Assembly (NCBI RefSeq): GCF_036699995.1
Contig: NZ_CP144906.1
Span: forward strand, 5,399,501-5,463,500
Source: Clostridium beijerinckii
Lineage (GTDB): Bacteria > Bacillota > Clostridia > Clostridiales > Clostridiaceae
Length of the DNA stretch: 64,000 nucleotides
Reading direction: 5' to 3'
Shown here: piece after piece, positions 33,939-42,347 of the stretch
How positions within the stretch are numbered: position 1 is the first letter of the stretch
How the letters are laid out: every line of letters starts with the position of its first letter
Program-made: the position numbers and the translations under genes
Notes under the pieces: model-generated
What the model was told of the DNA's origin: nothing
The model's input: the letters and a program-made list of their open reading frames with translations, nothing else
Databases searched by the model: none

Positions 33939-34880
33939 TTATTTCATTTTTATAGTTCTTTTGCTCTCTTTCTTATTTACTATATTCTCCAGAGGATTAA
34001 ATTCATTGAAGTCCCTTTGTAAATCATTAGTGAACATATTAACATAATTTCTTACAACTTCCATATCACTATGACCTAAAATTTTTTGTAATCTAAATAT
34101 ATCTCCACCATTTAAAATCCAATTTTTCGAAAATGTATGTCTAAATCTATGTATTCCAGTAGTTTTTACACCTCTTCTTCTATTATAACTTCTTAAATTC
34201 TCACTCAAGGTATTTCTATTCAATTGTTGACCATACGCGTTGCAAAATAAATAATCTTCATTTTCACCTTTTCTAATGCCTATATACTCCTTTAATATTG
34301 GTATAATTGTTTTACTTAATGGAATTATTAATGGCTTTCTGTTCTTAGTAGTCTTTATATAAACCATATTGTTTGTGAAATCTATGTCTTCAACCATTAT
34401 ATTAATTAATGAATTTAATCTGCATCCCACAGCTAAAAGGAAATTACATACAACCCAATTCCTGTATTCCACGAAATTACACGTCTTAACATTAGGTTTT
34501 TTTAATAATAAATCTAATTCATTTGAGGAATAAGTTTCAATAATCTTTTTATCCATCTTTGGCAAAGATATTTTAAATTCTTTCATGTATCCTTTTTCCA
34601 TGAAGAAGTATAGAATTGTTTTTAACGCCCTAACATACGTGTTTAAAGTCACGCTGTTTATATTTAGTTCATTCTTGCAAGACAATATAAAATTATCAAC
34701 TGTATCTTTTGTAATTGAAGAAATAGGTGTTTTAGGTTCAATAAACTTATAAATGTTCAACATATTATTGTCATAAAACTTTATAGTATATTCTCTCAAA
34801 TTCCTAGATTTACAATTAAATATGAACTCGTCATATCCTTGGTCTAAAGTGGCTTTCTTAGTCATTTCAATCTTTTTCAT
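33939..34880 (-). CDS. Tyrosine recombinase (island integrase)
   Basis: 313 residues from ATG 34880, which follows TAGGAG by 9 bases. N-terminal SAM-like DNA-binding domain (residues about 10-100), then the catalytic domain with all key residues: Arg154 (VGCRLNSL), Lys179 (TTKNRKPLIIPL), His244 and Arg247 (HRFRHT), His270 (LGHSDME) and the nucleophile Tyr279 (RNYVN). It lies between the island cargo and tRNA-Ser, the usual place for the integrase that uses the tRNA as attachment site. Four AACACACGT-type sites lie just upstream. Confidence 0.93.
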   Translation of the reverse strand: MKKIEMTKKATLDQGYDEFIFNCKSRNLREYTIKFYDNNMLNIYKFIEPKTPISSITKDTVDNFILSCKNELNINSVTLNTYVRALKTILYFFMEKGYMKEFKISLPKMDKKIIETYSSNELDLLLKKPNVKTCNFVEYRNWVVCNFLLAVGCRLNSLINIMVEDIDFTNNMVYIKTTKNRKPLIIPLSKTIIPILKEYIGIRKGENEDYLFCNAYGQQLNRNTLSENLRSYNRRRGVKTTGIHRFRHTFSKNWILNGGDIFRLQKILGHSDMEVVRNYVNMFTNDLQRDFNEFNPLENIVNKKESKRTIKMK

Positions 34881-34893
34881 AGTTAACACTCCT

Positions 34894-34974
34894 AACACAC
34901 GTTTTTTCGAAAAAATAACACACGTCTAGCTATTTTTTCATAACTAAACGTGTGTTATCTTGTATCGTGTGTAA
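34894..34974. repeat. Four AACACACGT-type sites upstream of the integrase
   Basis: AACACACGT occurs at 34894-34902 and 34917-34925, its inverse ACGTGTGTT at 34948-34956, and a variant CGTGTGTAA at 34966-34974. They lie between the integrase start and the tRNA attachment repeat, consistent with integrase arm sites or an operator. Confidence 0.55.
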
Positions 34975-35001
34975 GTGACACTATAGGTATTCTGAGCATA
35001 T

Positions 35002-35063
35002 TGGCGGAGAGAAGGGGATTTGAACCCCTGATAGAGTTGCCCCTATACACGCTTTCCAGGCGT
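35002..35063 (-). repeat. Right attachment repeat (attR) within tRNA-Ser
   Basis: 62 bases identical to 22545-22606, beginning in the anticodon stem and ending with CCA. Integration keeps the tRNA intact at this end. Confidence 0.95.
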
Positions 35064-35091
35064 GCTCCTTCGACCACTCGGACATCTCTCC
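35002..35091 (-). tRNA. tRNA-Ser (GGA)
   Basis: 90 bases with encoded CCA. Acceptor stem GGAGAGA pairs with TCTCTCC, anticodon loop CTGGAAA gives anticodon GGA, and a long variable arm is present as in tRNA-Ser. T loop GTTCAAATC. It reads UCC and UCU. The 3' part (35002-35063) is repeated at the far end of the island. Confidence 0.97.
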
Positions 35092-35244
35092 ATATAGTAT
35101 TTAATGCTTTATTATAATATCATATAATTGTTATCGATTCAACTGAATATTTTATATATAGAAATCCTATCATTTAATATAATAGAATCTATTTATTCAT
35201 ATTCAATATAAACCATCATCCTTCCATTTTCGTAATTAATGCAA

Positions 35245-35289
35245 ATAGTAGGCAGAAATACTTAAAATTTAAGTACTTTTGCCTACTAT
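35245..35289. terminator. Long stem-loop after the cyclopropane synthase gene
   Basis: ATAGTAGGCAGAAATACTTA pairs with TAAGTACTTTTGCCTACTAT, about 18 of 20 pairs, with a short loop. The only strong structure in 35092-35378. The flanking T run is weak. Confidence 0.55.
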
Positions 35290-35378
35290 AAATTACTTCT
35301 AATTTAATTAGCTATCATTTCTATAATGAATATAGATAGTAATACCACAAAGTTATCTCTTAAAGTGCTTATATAAAC

Positions 35379-36554
35379 TTATTTATACATATACTCTCTA
35401 GTCCATGGTAAATCATTGTTTACTCCTTTATTGAATACAAATTGATGAATACTTATATTTCCGGAGTTAAAAGATGCTGCACAAGCATTTAAATATAATC
35501 TCCACATTCTTATAAATGTTTCATCCTTAGTCTTCCTTATCTCTGGCAATGCATTCTCAAAATTCTTTGCCCAATGCTCCAAAGTTCTTCCATAATGAAG
35601 TCTTAAGTTTTCTGCATCGATTAAAGTGAACTTTTCATCCGACATACAATTGATTAACTCTCTAACAGCTGGAACATATCCACCTGGAAATATATATTTA
35701 TCAATCCATGTATTATTTCCTCCAACCTCTGTTGATGTTATGCAGTGGAGTAAAGATACACCTTTATCATTTAATAAGTTATTAACATTTGAAAAATACT
35801 CTGCGAGATGATCTTGCCCTACATGTTCTAACATTCCCACACTAACTATTTTATCAAATGTTCTATTTTTTAGTTCCCTGTAATCTACAAGTTCAACTTC
35901 AAGAAGATCCTCTAATCCTTCACTTTTTATTCTTTCTTTAGCTTTTGCTAATTGTTCAGAACTTAAAGTTATACCCATCGCTTTTACCTTATATTTTTTT
36001 GCTGCAGATATTATCAGTTCACCCCAACCACAACCTATATCAAGTAGTGTTTCTCCTTCTTTTAAGTTTAACTTTTTAAGAATATGCTCTACTTTATTCT
36101 TTTGTGCTTGAGTTAATGAATCACTTTTTGATTTGAAGTATCCACATGAATATGTCATAGTATCATCTAACCATAATTTATAAAAATCATTTCCAATATC
36201 GTAGTGGAACTCAATATTTTTCTTGCTATTTTTGATACTATTTGTAGCCATCCTTAGTAAATTTGCATATTTGTCACTATTACTCAAAAAACTTTCCTGA
36301 TTATTATATAAAGATTCTATAACCTTTTGAATACTTCCTTCAATATCTATCTTTTTAGTCATATAAGCTTCACCAAATGTTAATGAAGGATCCTTTATAA
36401 TATCGGCTTTAGGAATGGGCTCATTAAATATTATTCTAAATTCTGGATTCCCTTCCCCATAAATTTCTGAACTTCCATCCCAAAGTTTTAATTCAAAAGA
36501 GTCTGAAAATAAATTTTTAAATAATGTTTTGTAAAATATTTTATCAATAATCAC
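35379..36554 (-). CDS. cfa: Cyclopropane-fatty-acyl-phospholipid synthase
   Basis: About 391 residues of the CFA/mycolic synthase family. It adds a methylene from S-adenosylmethionine to double bonds of membrane lipids. Visible landmarks: FHYDIGNDFYKLWLDDTMTY, CGYF, the SAM-binding motif LLDIGCGWGEL, VSVGMLEHVG, and a C-terminal RTLEHWAKNFE. The start is taken as GTG 36554, 9 bases after GGGAG; an ATG at 36563 overlaps the ribosome site. It follows the GntR gene by about 80 bases and could share its transcript. Confidence 0.92.
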   Translation of the reverse strand: MIIDKIFYKTLFKNLFSDSFELKLWDGSSEIYGEGNPEFRIIFNEPIPKADIIKDPSLTFGEAYMTKKIDIEGSIQKVIESLYNNQESFLSNSDKYANLLRMATNSIKNSKKNIEFHYDIGNDFYKLWLDDTMTYSCGYFKSKSDSLTQAQKNKVEHILKKLNLKEGETLLDIGCGWGELIISAAKKYKVKAMGITLSSEQLAKAKERIKSEGLEDLLEVELVDYRELKNRTFDKIVSVGMLEHVGQDHLAEYFSNVNNLLNDKGVSLLHCITSTEVGGNNTWIDKYIFPGGYVPAVRELINCMSDEKFTLIDAENLRLHYGRTLEHWAKNFENALPEIRKTKDETFIRMWRLYLNACAASFNSGNISIHQFVFNKGVNNDLPWTREYMYK

Positions 36555-36636
36555 GATAATCATCTCCCTATTTAAAATTAATTATTAAATATAGAACTTT
36601 AAACAGAAATATGCAAATTAAATTTATAAATAGATT

Positions 36637-37308
36637 CTAAACAATATGACTTAATTCCAAGTGTTTTTGTGCCGCAATTGAAGCTGCATTAGAATCATGA
36701 TCTTTTAAAGCTCTCCATATTTCTTCATGATGATTTTTTACAAGTATCTTATTAATAGTATGAACTTTTGAATTTTCAATATATTTTTCAACCAAAGAAG
36801 ATATAGAAAACATTATAGTTGAAATTAAGTGATTGCCAGTAGCTTGCGCTATTTTATAATGAAATTTTTTGTCTAATATAGCACAGGCTTCAATATCTGA
36901 ATTATTATTTAATTCGCCCATTATTTCCTTCAATTCTATAAGTTGTTCATCAGTTATATTTTTAGCAGCGATAGCTGCTGTTTCTGGTTCAATTATTTTT
37001 CTAAGCTCAAGAACATCCTCACTTTTGCTTCCTAGAAGTAAGAATACAATAGATAGAGGTTCAAGCAGACTATTTTCAAATTTTTCATTGATAAAATTCC
37101 CTTCCCCATGCTTAGATTCTATAAGTCCAAGCATTTGTAAAGATTTTAGTGCTTCTCTAACAGATGCTCTGCTAACCTCAAGCTTCTCGCATAAATCTCT
37201 CTCCGATGGTAATTTATCTCCACTCTTTAGTTCTCCTCTTTTAACAATTTCTTTTATTTGCTCTATTACTATTTCATATATTTTTGTACTCTTCACAGGA
37301 CTTAACAT
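36637..37308 (-). CDS. GntR-family regulator, FadR/FCD subfamily
   Basis: 223 residues. N-terminal winged helix (KSGDKLPSERDLCEKLEVSR, then ASVREALKSLQMLGLIESKHGEG) and C-terminal all-helical FCD ligand-binding domain (LELRKIIEPETAAIAA, DKKFHYKIAQATGNHL, NHHEEIWRALKDHD). The His and Asp residues there usually bind a metal and a carboxylate. ATG 37308 follows GAGAGG by 9 bases. Last gene of the lrgA-lrgB-unknown-gntR set. The palindrome TGGTC-T-GACCA before lrgA is its likely operator; lactate or pyruvate is a plausible effector by analogy with LldR/PdhR relatives. Confidence 0.9.
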   Translation of the reverse strand: MLSPVKSTKIYEIVIEQIKEIVKRGELKSGDKLPSERDLCEKLEVSRASVREALKSLQMLGLIESKHGEGNFINEKFENSLLEPLSIVFLLLGSKSEDVLELRKIIEPETAAIAAKNITDEQLIELKEIMGELNNNSDIEACAILDKKFHYKIAQATGNHLISTIMFSISSLVEKYIENSKVHTINKILVKNHHEEIWRALKDHDSNAASIAAQKHLELSHIV

Positions 37309-37329
37309 CGATATCATCCTCTCAAAACT

Positions 37330-37917
37330 TTATATGTTTGCTTTTGATAAGTAGTTAAGTAATTCGTTGTAATTTTTTTCTGCTAACAGTTCTTTATTTT
37401 TTGAATTCTCTATTTTATGATTATGTATACTAATATTTTTTCTAAAGCTATCCAATGTGTTCATAATAGCAATTTTAAAAAGAGGAATACTATCAATTAT
37501 TCTCTTTATTCCATATACATATTCATCATCGCTCAGTTTAAAACATTGAAATAATCCAGAGGTCAACCTCCCATCAGAAAAAATATAAATATATCTATCG
37601 CTCATTTCATCAGATAAATTAACTTCTATTTTATGCTTATACAGTCTAAAAACAACATCTCTACTTTTTATAAATACTGGAAATATACTTGAAAAAAGCA
37701 TCGCCATATTATTATCTTCCTCATCAATTAAACCAGAGAAGTCATTTTCATTAAGTTTCATTATAATTTCATCTGTAAATATGCTATTTTTTATCTCTTT
37801 TCCTAACTTTACTTTTAACCTCTGTTCTCTCTCTTCAATTAATAAATTATCAATAGAACTAAACAACTTATTAATTGGACTCTCTCCCTTTTTGTAGTTA
37901 TTTTTATCTCCATTCAA
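37330..37917 (-). CDS. Unknown soluble protein in the lrg operon (195 aa)
   Basis: TTG start at 37917, preceded by GGGGGG at 7 bases. No signal peptide or membrane segment. The middle has strand-rich repeats (VVFRLYKHKIEVNLSD, RYIYIFSDGRLTSGLF) and the C terminus is helical and basic. No family recognised. It lies 16 bases after lrgB and 21 bases before the GntR gene, so it is part of that operon and may modulate LrgAB or the regulator. Confidence 0.6.
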   Translation of the reverse strand: MNGDKNNYKKGESPINKLFSSIDNLLIEEREQRLKVKLGKEIKNSIFTDEIIMKLNENDFSGLIDEEDNNMAMLFSSIFPVFIKSRDVVFRLYKHKIEVNLSDEMSDRYIYIFSDGRLTSGLFQCFKLSDDEYVYGIKRIIDSIPLFKIAIMNTLDSFRKNISIHNHKIENSKNKELLAEKNYNELLNYLSKANI

Positions 37918-37933
37918 AGATAATCCCCCCTAA

Positions 37934-38638
37934 CTAATTTAAAAATACTGAAAATAAACTCCATAATACAGGTGCTATCAGTACAGTCACAATCCCAGAA
38001 ATTGCAATAGTTAAACTACTCATAGCTCCTTCAATTTCACCTATTTCCATAGCTTTTGCTGTCCCAACAGCATGTGATGAGCTTCCCATAGCAATTCCCA
38101 TTGCTACTTTATCATTTATCCTTAATATTTTATATAGAAATGGTCCAATAATAGAACCCAATATTCCAGTAATTATAATAGCAACAACAGCTACAGAAGG
38201 AAGCCCTCCTAACTGTTTAGATAATGCCATTCCTATAGGAGTTGTTATAGATTTAGGAATTAATGATTTTGTAAGCTCGCTTGAAAGATTAAATGCCTTC
38301 GAAAGCAGAATTACAGATATCATCCCAGATACAGCTCCAAATAAAATGCCTAATAAAATAGGTAAAGCATTTTCTTTAAACAAAGAAAACTTTTTATATA
38401 ATGGTAATGCTAATGCAATAGTTGCTGGAGCTAAAAAGAAAGAAATTATTTGTCCCCCGCTATTGTAATCATCATATTTAATATTAAATTTTAATAAAAA
38501 TGTAATCAGAATTATTATCGCTATAAGTAATGGATTAAATATTGAAAGCTTAAGTTTTTGTTTTATTAAAAGACCTATTTCATAAGCAATAATAGATATT
38601 AAAACCCCGAAAACAGGTGAATTTATCATATCATTCAT
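37934..38638 (-). CDS. lrgB: LrgB/CidB family membrane protein
   Basis: 234 residues with about seven membrane helices. Family landmarks: ISFFLAPATIALALPLY, LIPKSITTPIGMALSKQLGG and MGIAMGSSSHAVGTAKAMEIGE. It overlaps lrgA by four bases. LrgAB was first described as an antiholin system controlling autolysis. Homologous pairs in Bacillus and Streptococcus take up pyruvate, which fits the adjacent FadR-type regulator. Confidence 0.93.
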   Translation of the reverse strand: MNDMINSPVFGVLISIIAYEIGLLIKQKLKLSIFNPLLIAIIILITFLLKFNIKYDDYNSGGQIISFFLAPATIALALPLYKKFSLFKENALPILLGILFGAVSGMISVILLSKAFNLSSELTKSLIPKSITTPIGMALSKQLGGLPSVAVVAIIITGILGSIIGPFLYKILRINDKVAMGIAMGSSSHAVGTAKAMEIGEIEGAMSSLTIAISGIVTVLIAPVLWSLFSVFLN

Positions 38639-38985
38639 TTTGAAGTCACCCTCCTTAAAAATTTAACAACGTAGGCAGTCACAATCCAAACTACAAATGT
38701 AGAAATAACAATTATAGTGGAGAAAGGTATAATCTTACCTTTAATTGCTTGAAAGGATGTCACTAACCCTACCCCTGCTGGAATAAATAAGAATGACATA
38801 TGAGATATTAGTACCTCACATATATCTTCAATCATCTCAACTTTAACAATTCCAAAATATAACGCTAAGAAAAGAAAAATGAGACCTAAAACTGTCCCTG
38901 GTATAGGTAATTTAAAAACTACTTGTACTATTGTTCCTAAAAAATATGATACTAGAATAATCATTAACTGCTTTAAATACTTCAA
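38635..38985 (-). CDS. lrgA: LrgA/CidA family membrane protein
   Basis: 116 residues with four membrane helices: typical KLPIPGTVLGLIFLFLALYFG, then FLFIPAGVGLVTSF. TTG start at 38985, 10 bases after AGAGGTGA. Partner of LrgB, first gene of the operon. The unusual TTG start may lower its translation. Confidence 0.92.
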   Translation of the reverse strand: MKYLKQLMIILVSYFLGTIVQVVFKLPIPGTVLGLIFLFLALYFGIVKVEMIEDICEVLISHMSFLFIPAGVGLVTSFQAIKGKIIPFSTIIVISTFVVWIVTAYVVKFLRRVTSK

Positions 38986-39022
38986 CTAAAAATCACCTCT
39001 TGTGTAAAAATCATTGGTATAG

Positions 39023-39033
39023 TGGTCTGACCA
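39023..39033 (-). promoter_or_regulatory. Candidate GntR/FadR-type operator before lrgA
   Basis: The perfect palindrome TGGTC-T-GACCA lies 38 bases upstream of the lrgA start. FCD-type GntR repressors bind TNGTNNNACNA-like sites, and such a gene ends this operon. Confidence 0.6.
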
Positions 39034-39168
39034 GTTGCTATTACTATATCATATTTATTTTTATATCTCAACTTCATAATATTCTAAAAATGTGATTTTA
39101 TTCCCCATATTTCCAATTGGCTCTCACTAACTACCTATATCTTTACTAATCTCTTTAAATAAAAAAAT

Positions 39169-39202
39169 CACCTTAAATCTAATACTTTTAAGATTTAAAG
39201 TG
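39169..39202 (-). terminator. Terminator after tadA
   Basis: CACCTTAAATCT pairs with AGATTTAAAGTG. On the minus strand it is followed by a run of seven T. Confidence 0.8.
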
Positions 39203-39273
39203 CACAGTACATTTCCATATTGTAATAAAATTAAAATTTAACGCTATTCTTAACTATATATATTTTTTATAAT

Positions 39274-39723
39274 TTATTTATACTTATTTCTTCTCTGGGA
39301 GAAAAACTCCAACATGATATCAGAACATTCTTTATCGTATAACCATTTAGTACTTACAAAAGAATTTAACCATTTATTATCTGTAACATCAATTACTGAA
39401 CCACAAGCACCCATATCTTTATTAAATGTTCCTATATATACTTTAGATATTCTACTCTGAATTATCGCCCCCGCACACATAGGACAAGGTTCTAATGTAA
39501 CATACATCTCAGCTCTATTTAATCTCCAATCTCCAATAAATTTCGAAGCTTCTTTAATGGCTAAAATCTCAGCATGAGCAGTACTATCATTTAAGGTTTC
39601 TTTTAAATTATGAGCTCTTCCTATTATTTTATCATCCAATACAATTACTGCTCCTACTGGAATCTCCCCTTTTTTCATTGCCATCTTAGCTTCTTCTTTT
39701 GCAATTTTTAGAAAATCAACCAT
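39274..39723 (-). CDS. tadA: tRNA-specific adenosine deaminase
   Basis: 149 residues. Converts A34 to inosine in tRNA-Arg(ACG). The zinc site is visible: His50 and catalytic Glu52 (TAHAEILAI), Cys80 and Cys83 (LEPCPMCAGA). ATG 39723 follows GGGAG by 8 bases; an upstream ATG at 39741 lies before that site. A single gene with its own terminator. The length fits the TadA family. Confidence 0.93.
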   Translation of the reverse strand: MVDFLKIAKEEAKMAMKKGEIPVGAVIVLDDKIIGRAHNLKETLNDSTAHAEILAIKEASKFIGDWRLNRAEMYVTLEPCPMCAGAIIQSRISKVYIGTFNKDMGACGSVIDVTDNKWLNSFVSTKWLYDKECSDIMLEFFSQRRNKYK

Positions 39724-39878
39724 CTGTAATGCTCCCATCATGAATTTTCTTGACTAAATATTTTTAATATTATATATGTTCCTTTCTCAATATTCTACCA
39801 TATAATAAAAATATAAAATCATAAGTTTCATACTCATTATTATCAACTTATATTCAATGATCAAATAAAAATCCAAAA

Positions 39879-39917
39879 ATATAGAAGGGATATATTTAAA
39901 ATATCTCCCTCCTATAT
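39879..39917 (-). terminator. Terminator of the sucrose operon
   Basis: ATATAGAAGGGATAT pairs with ATATCTCCCTCCTATAT with two bulges. On the minus strand it is followed by TTTTTGGATTTTTATTT. Confidence 0.75.
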
Positions 39918-39937
39918 ATGAATTCATCTAGCTCGGC

Positions 39938-40876
39938 TTAATTTAATTCGTTTAGTGTCGGCATTGAAGCTATAGCACCGTAGTTAGTGCATGTTATTGC
40001 GCCTACCTTATTTGCAAATGAAACTATCTCTTTCCATCTATCAAAACTTATACTCTCTTTGTCATCAATATCAGATACCTGTCTTAATACAGCTCCAACA
40101 AATGCGTCTCCTGCACCAGTGGAATCTACTTGCTTAATTTTTATAGATGGTATTACTTCATTTTTTCCATTAACACTTAAGTATGTGCCCTTAGACCCTA
40201 AAGTAACCGTCACAACCTTAACTCCAATTTCATGTAACTTGTTAACAGCGCTTTCTATATCTTTTTCTTTTGTTATTAAATATAATTCTTCATCACTTAG
40301 TTTCGTAAAGTTACTGTATTTCAAGAATTTAACACAATCCTCAACAAATAACTCTAACTTGTCTTGAGTGATTAATGCATCGCGGTAATTAGGATCAAAT
40401 GATACATATATGTTATTAGATTTCGCATATTCTAATAGTTTAAAATATGTCTTTTTTAACTCTCCCTCTAAAAATCCCGTTGCGGACCCGAAATGAATTA
40501 TATCCGAATTACTTATCTTTGATAAATCTATATTATCAAACGAATATTCCCCATCACTACCTCTTAAGAAGTCAAAGTTACGTTCACCATTTGCATCAAT
40601 TCCAACTAATGCAATTGTTGTACTTCCTCTTTCTACGGTCATCTCAGTATTTATATTCAAGCTTTTTAGCAACTCAACTAAATGCTTACCAAAAAAATCA
40701 TTACCTACTTGTCCTAAAAAATAAGCATTACCTTCTAATTTACAAATACTCGCCGCTACATTTGCTGGTGCTCCACCTGCTTTTTTCTCAAATTTCTCTC
40801 CATTTTTTAAACCTTTATTATCTACACAAACCATATCAATTAAAAGTTCCCCAATACAAAAAACATTATTATTCAT
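39938..40876 (-). CDS. scrK: Fructokinase (PfkB family)
   Basis: 312 residues. Phosphorylates the fructose freed by ScrB. PfkB signatures: GGAPANVAASICKLEG near the N terminus and VDSTGAGDAFVGAVLRQ with the catalytic Asp in GAGD near the C terminus. It overlaps the end of scrB by eight bases, which implies translational coupling. Last gene of the scr operon. Confidence 0.95.
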   Translation of the reverse strand: MNNNVFCIGELLIDMVCVDNKGLKNGEKFEKKAGGAPANVAASICKLEGNAYFLGQVGNDFFGKHLVELLKSLNINTEMTVERGSTTIALVGIDANGERNFDFLRGSDGEYSFDNIDLSKISNSDIIHFGSATGFLEGELKKTYFKLLEYAKSNNIYVSFDPNYRDALITQDKLELFVEDCVKFLKYSNFTKLSDEELYLITKEKDIESAVNKLHEIGVKVVTVTLGSKGTYLSVNGKNEVIPSIKIKQVDSTGAGDAFVGAVLRQVSDIDDKESISFDRWKEIVSFANKVGAITCTNYGAIASMPTLNELN

Positions 40877-42326
40877 ACTTCACACTCCTTAAGTTCCATA
40901 TATTTAGCTCATTAATTGTAATTTTGCTATCATTTCTTATTTGAAGTTCTAATCCTTCACTCTTAGGGTAATATGTTAATGTTGTTACTTCTAATCCATC
41001 TTGATAATATATTTCCATCACAGAATTGTCAATGAATACATTCATTTTTAGTTCTTTCAAAGAATTCAATTTAAATTTTCTTATACCTTTCCCGCCAATA
41101 TTCATATTACTTCTATCAACTGTACATAGTTGTCTTTTATTATCATATGTTATGGAAATATACTCGTCATTAAATTTAAATTTAACTTCTGTAAATTCAA
41201 CATTCTCAACTTCTATACTTATCATTATTTCTACTGAACGAGACTCTAAAGCTAAATTGTAGTTATTCAAAGTTAACCCTTTAATATCTATTAACTGAGT
41301 TTCTCTTAAATTTCTAATTTCATCAATAGGCTTTTGATAAAGGACATTATTCTTATACTCTAAAACTCTAGGCATAGTTAGTGAATACATCCAACCATGC
41401 TCATATGTCGGGTATTCAGAGTCCCTATCTGGCATTCCAATCCATCCAATCATTATATTTTTACCATTATGATTAAATATTTGCGGAGCATAAAAATCAA
41501 ATCCCATATCTAATTCTTTAAATCTGCTATGATTTTTCAACTCAACACTCTTTATATCTAGCTCACCAATTACATATCCCGACTGATATAAATTTTGATT
41601 TTTCAATTCTTCTTTTTCTAAACCTTGTGGTGAAAATATAAATGCGTGTTTATCTTTACTTATCCTTATTATATTAGGGCATTCCCACATGTATCCAAAG
41701 TCCTTCATATCGGTTTTTAACTCACCAAGCAAGTTCCATTTAACTGAATCTATAGATTCATAAATTAAAACCCTTCCTTTTAAATCTTCACTTTGAACGC
41801 CTAATATCATGTAATAAGTGTCATCTTCTATAAATACGTATGGATCTCTAAAGTGAGCTGTATATCCGTTTGGCTGCTTATCTATAATTACTCCATGTTT
41901 CTCTATTATTCCATCTTTATTACAAGTGGCTAAGCACTGATATGACTCTCTTTCGCCATTTGGACCTTTCACGTTTCCTGTGTAGTATAACTTTAACTCA
42001 TTATCTTTAACCAATCCACAACCTGAATAGCATCCATTTCTATCAAACCAATCTTGTGGTTTTAAACTTATTTGGGGCTTAGTAAAGTTAGTGAAATTGG
42101 TTGTTGTTACTAATCCCCAGTGCTTTGTTTTATGCTCACATCCAAATGGATTCCATTGATAGAATATATAAAACTTATTGTCGTAATAACTTAATCCATT
42201 TGGGTCATTGATCAAACCAAATGGCATCTCAATGTGAAAGTTGTTTCGCCATATACTCATTTCTTTATTACTGTAATAATTATTTAAATTTTGGTTTATT
42301 TCCTGGTATGATTTTGGGTTTGGCAT
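40869..42326 (-). CDS. scrB: Sucrose-6-phosphate hydrolase (GH32)
   Basis: 485 residues. Splits sucrose-6-phosphate into glucose-6-phosphate and fructose. Catalytic nucleophile Asp41 in LINDPNG, then FRDPYVF, and the acid/base Glu in MWECPNI. The five-bladed propeller is followed by a C-terminal beta-sandwich (about 350-485). Cytoplasmic, no signal peptide. It begins 21 bases after scrR. Confidence 0.95.
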   Translation of the reverse strand: MPNPKSYQEINQNLNNYYSNKEMSIWRNNFHIEMPFGLINDPNGLSYYDNKFYIFYQWNPFGCEHKTKHWGLVTTTNFTNFTKPQISLKPQDWFDRNGCYSGCGLVKDNELKLYYTGNVKGPNGERESYQCLATCNKDGIIEKHGVIIDKQPNGYTAHFRDPYVFIEDDTYYMILGVQSEDLKGRVLIYESIDSVKWNLLGELKTDMKDFGYMWECPNIIRISKDKHAFIFSPQGLEKEELKNQNLYQSGYVIGELDIKSVELKNHSRFKELDMGFDFYAPQIFNHNGKNIMIGWIGMPDRDSEYPTYEHGWMYSLTMPRVLEYKNNVLYQKPIDEIRNLRETQLIDIKGLTLNNYNLALESRSVEIMISIEVENVEFTEVKFKFNDEYISITYDNKRQLCTVDRSNMNIGGKGIRKFKLNSLKELKMNVFIDNSVMEIYYQDGLEVTTLTYYPKSEGLELQIRNDSKITINELNIWNLRSVKYE

Positions 42327-42347
42327 CTTTCCTCTTCTCCTATTAAT

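Larger units (their letters stand above)
22545..35063. mobile_element. Integrative genomic island at tRNA-Ser(GGA)
   Basis: The 62-bp direct repeats at both ends define a 12.4-kb island. An intact tyrosine integrase lies next to the complete tRNA, as usual for such elements. The cargo includes a methyltransferase/DUF1848 pair, a replication-like protein, a serine recombinase, unknown small proteins and hairpin-rich noncoding DNA. No conjugation, capsid or lysis genes are seen, so it would need help to move. It also contains the remains of a second integrase module. Confidence 0.88.

Noticed and set aside
40447-40944. Rightward ORF of 165 codons
   Set aside because: Lies antisense to scrK and scrB, with a composition dominated by Leu, His, Tyr and Ser from the reverse reading of AT-rich coding DNA.
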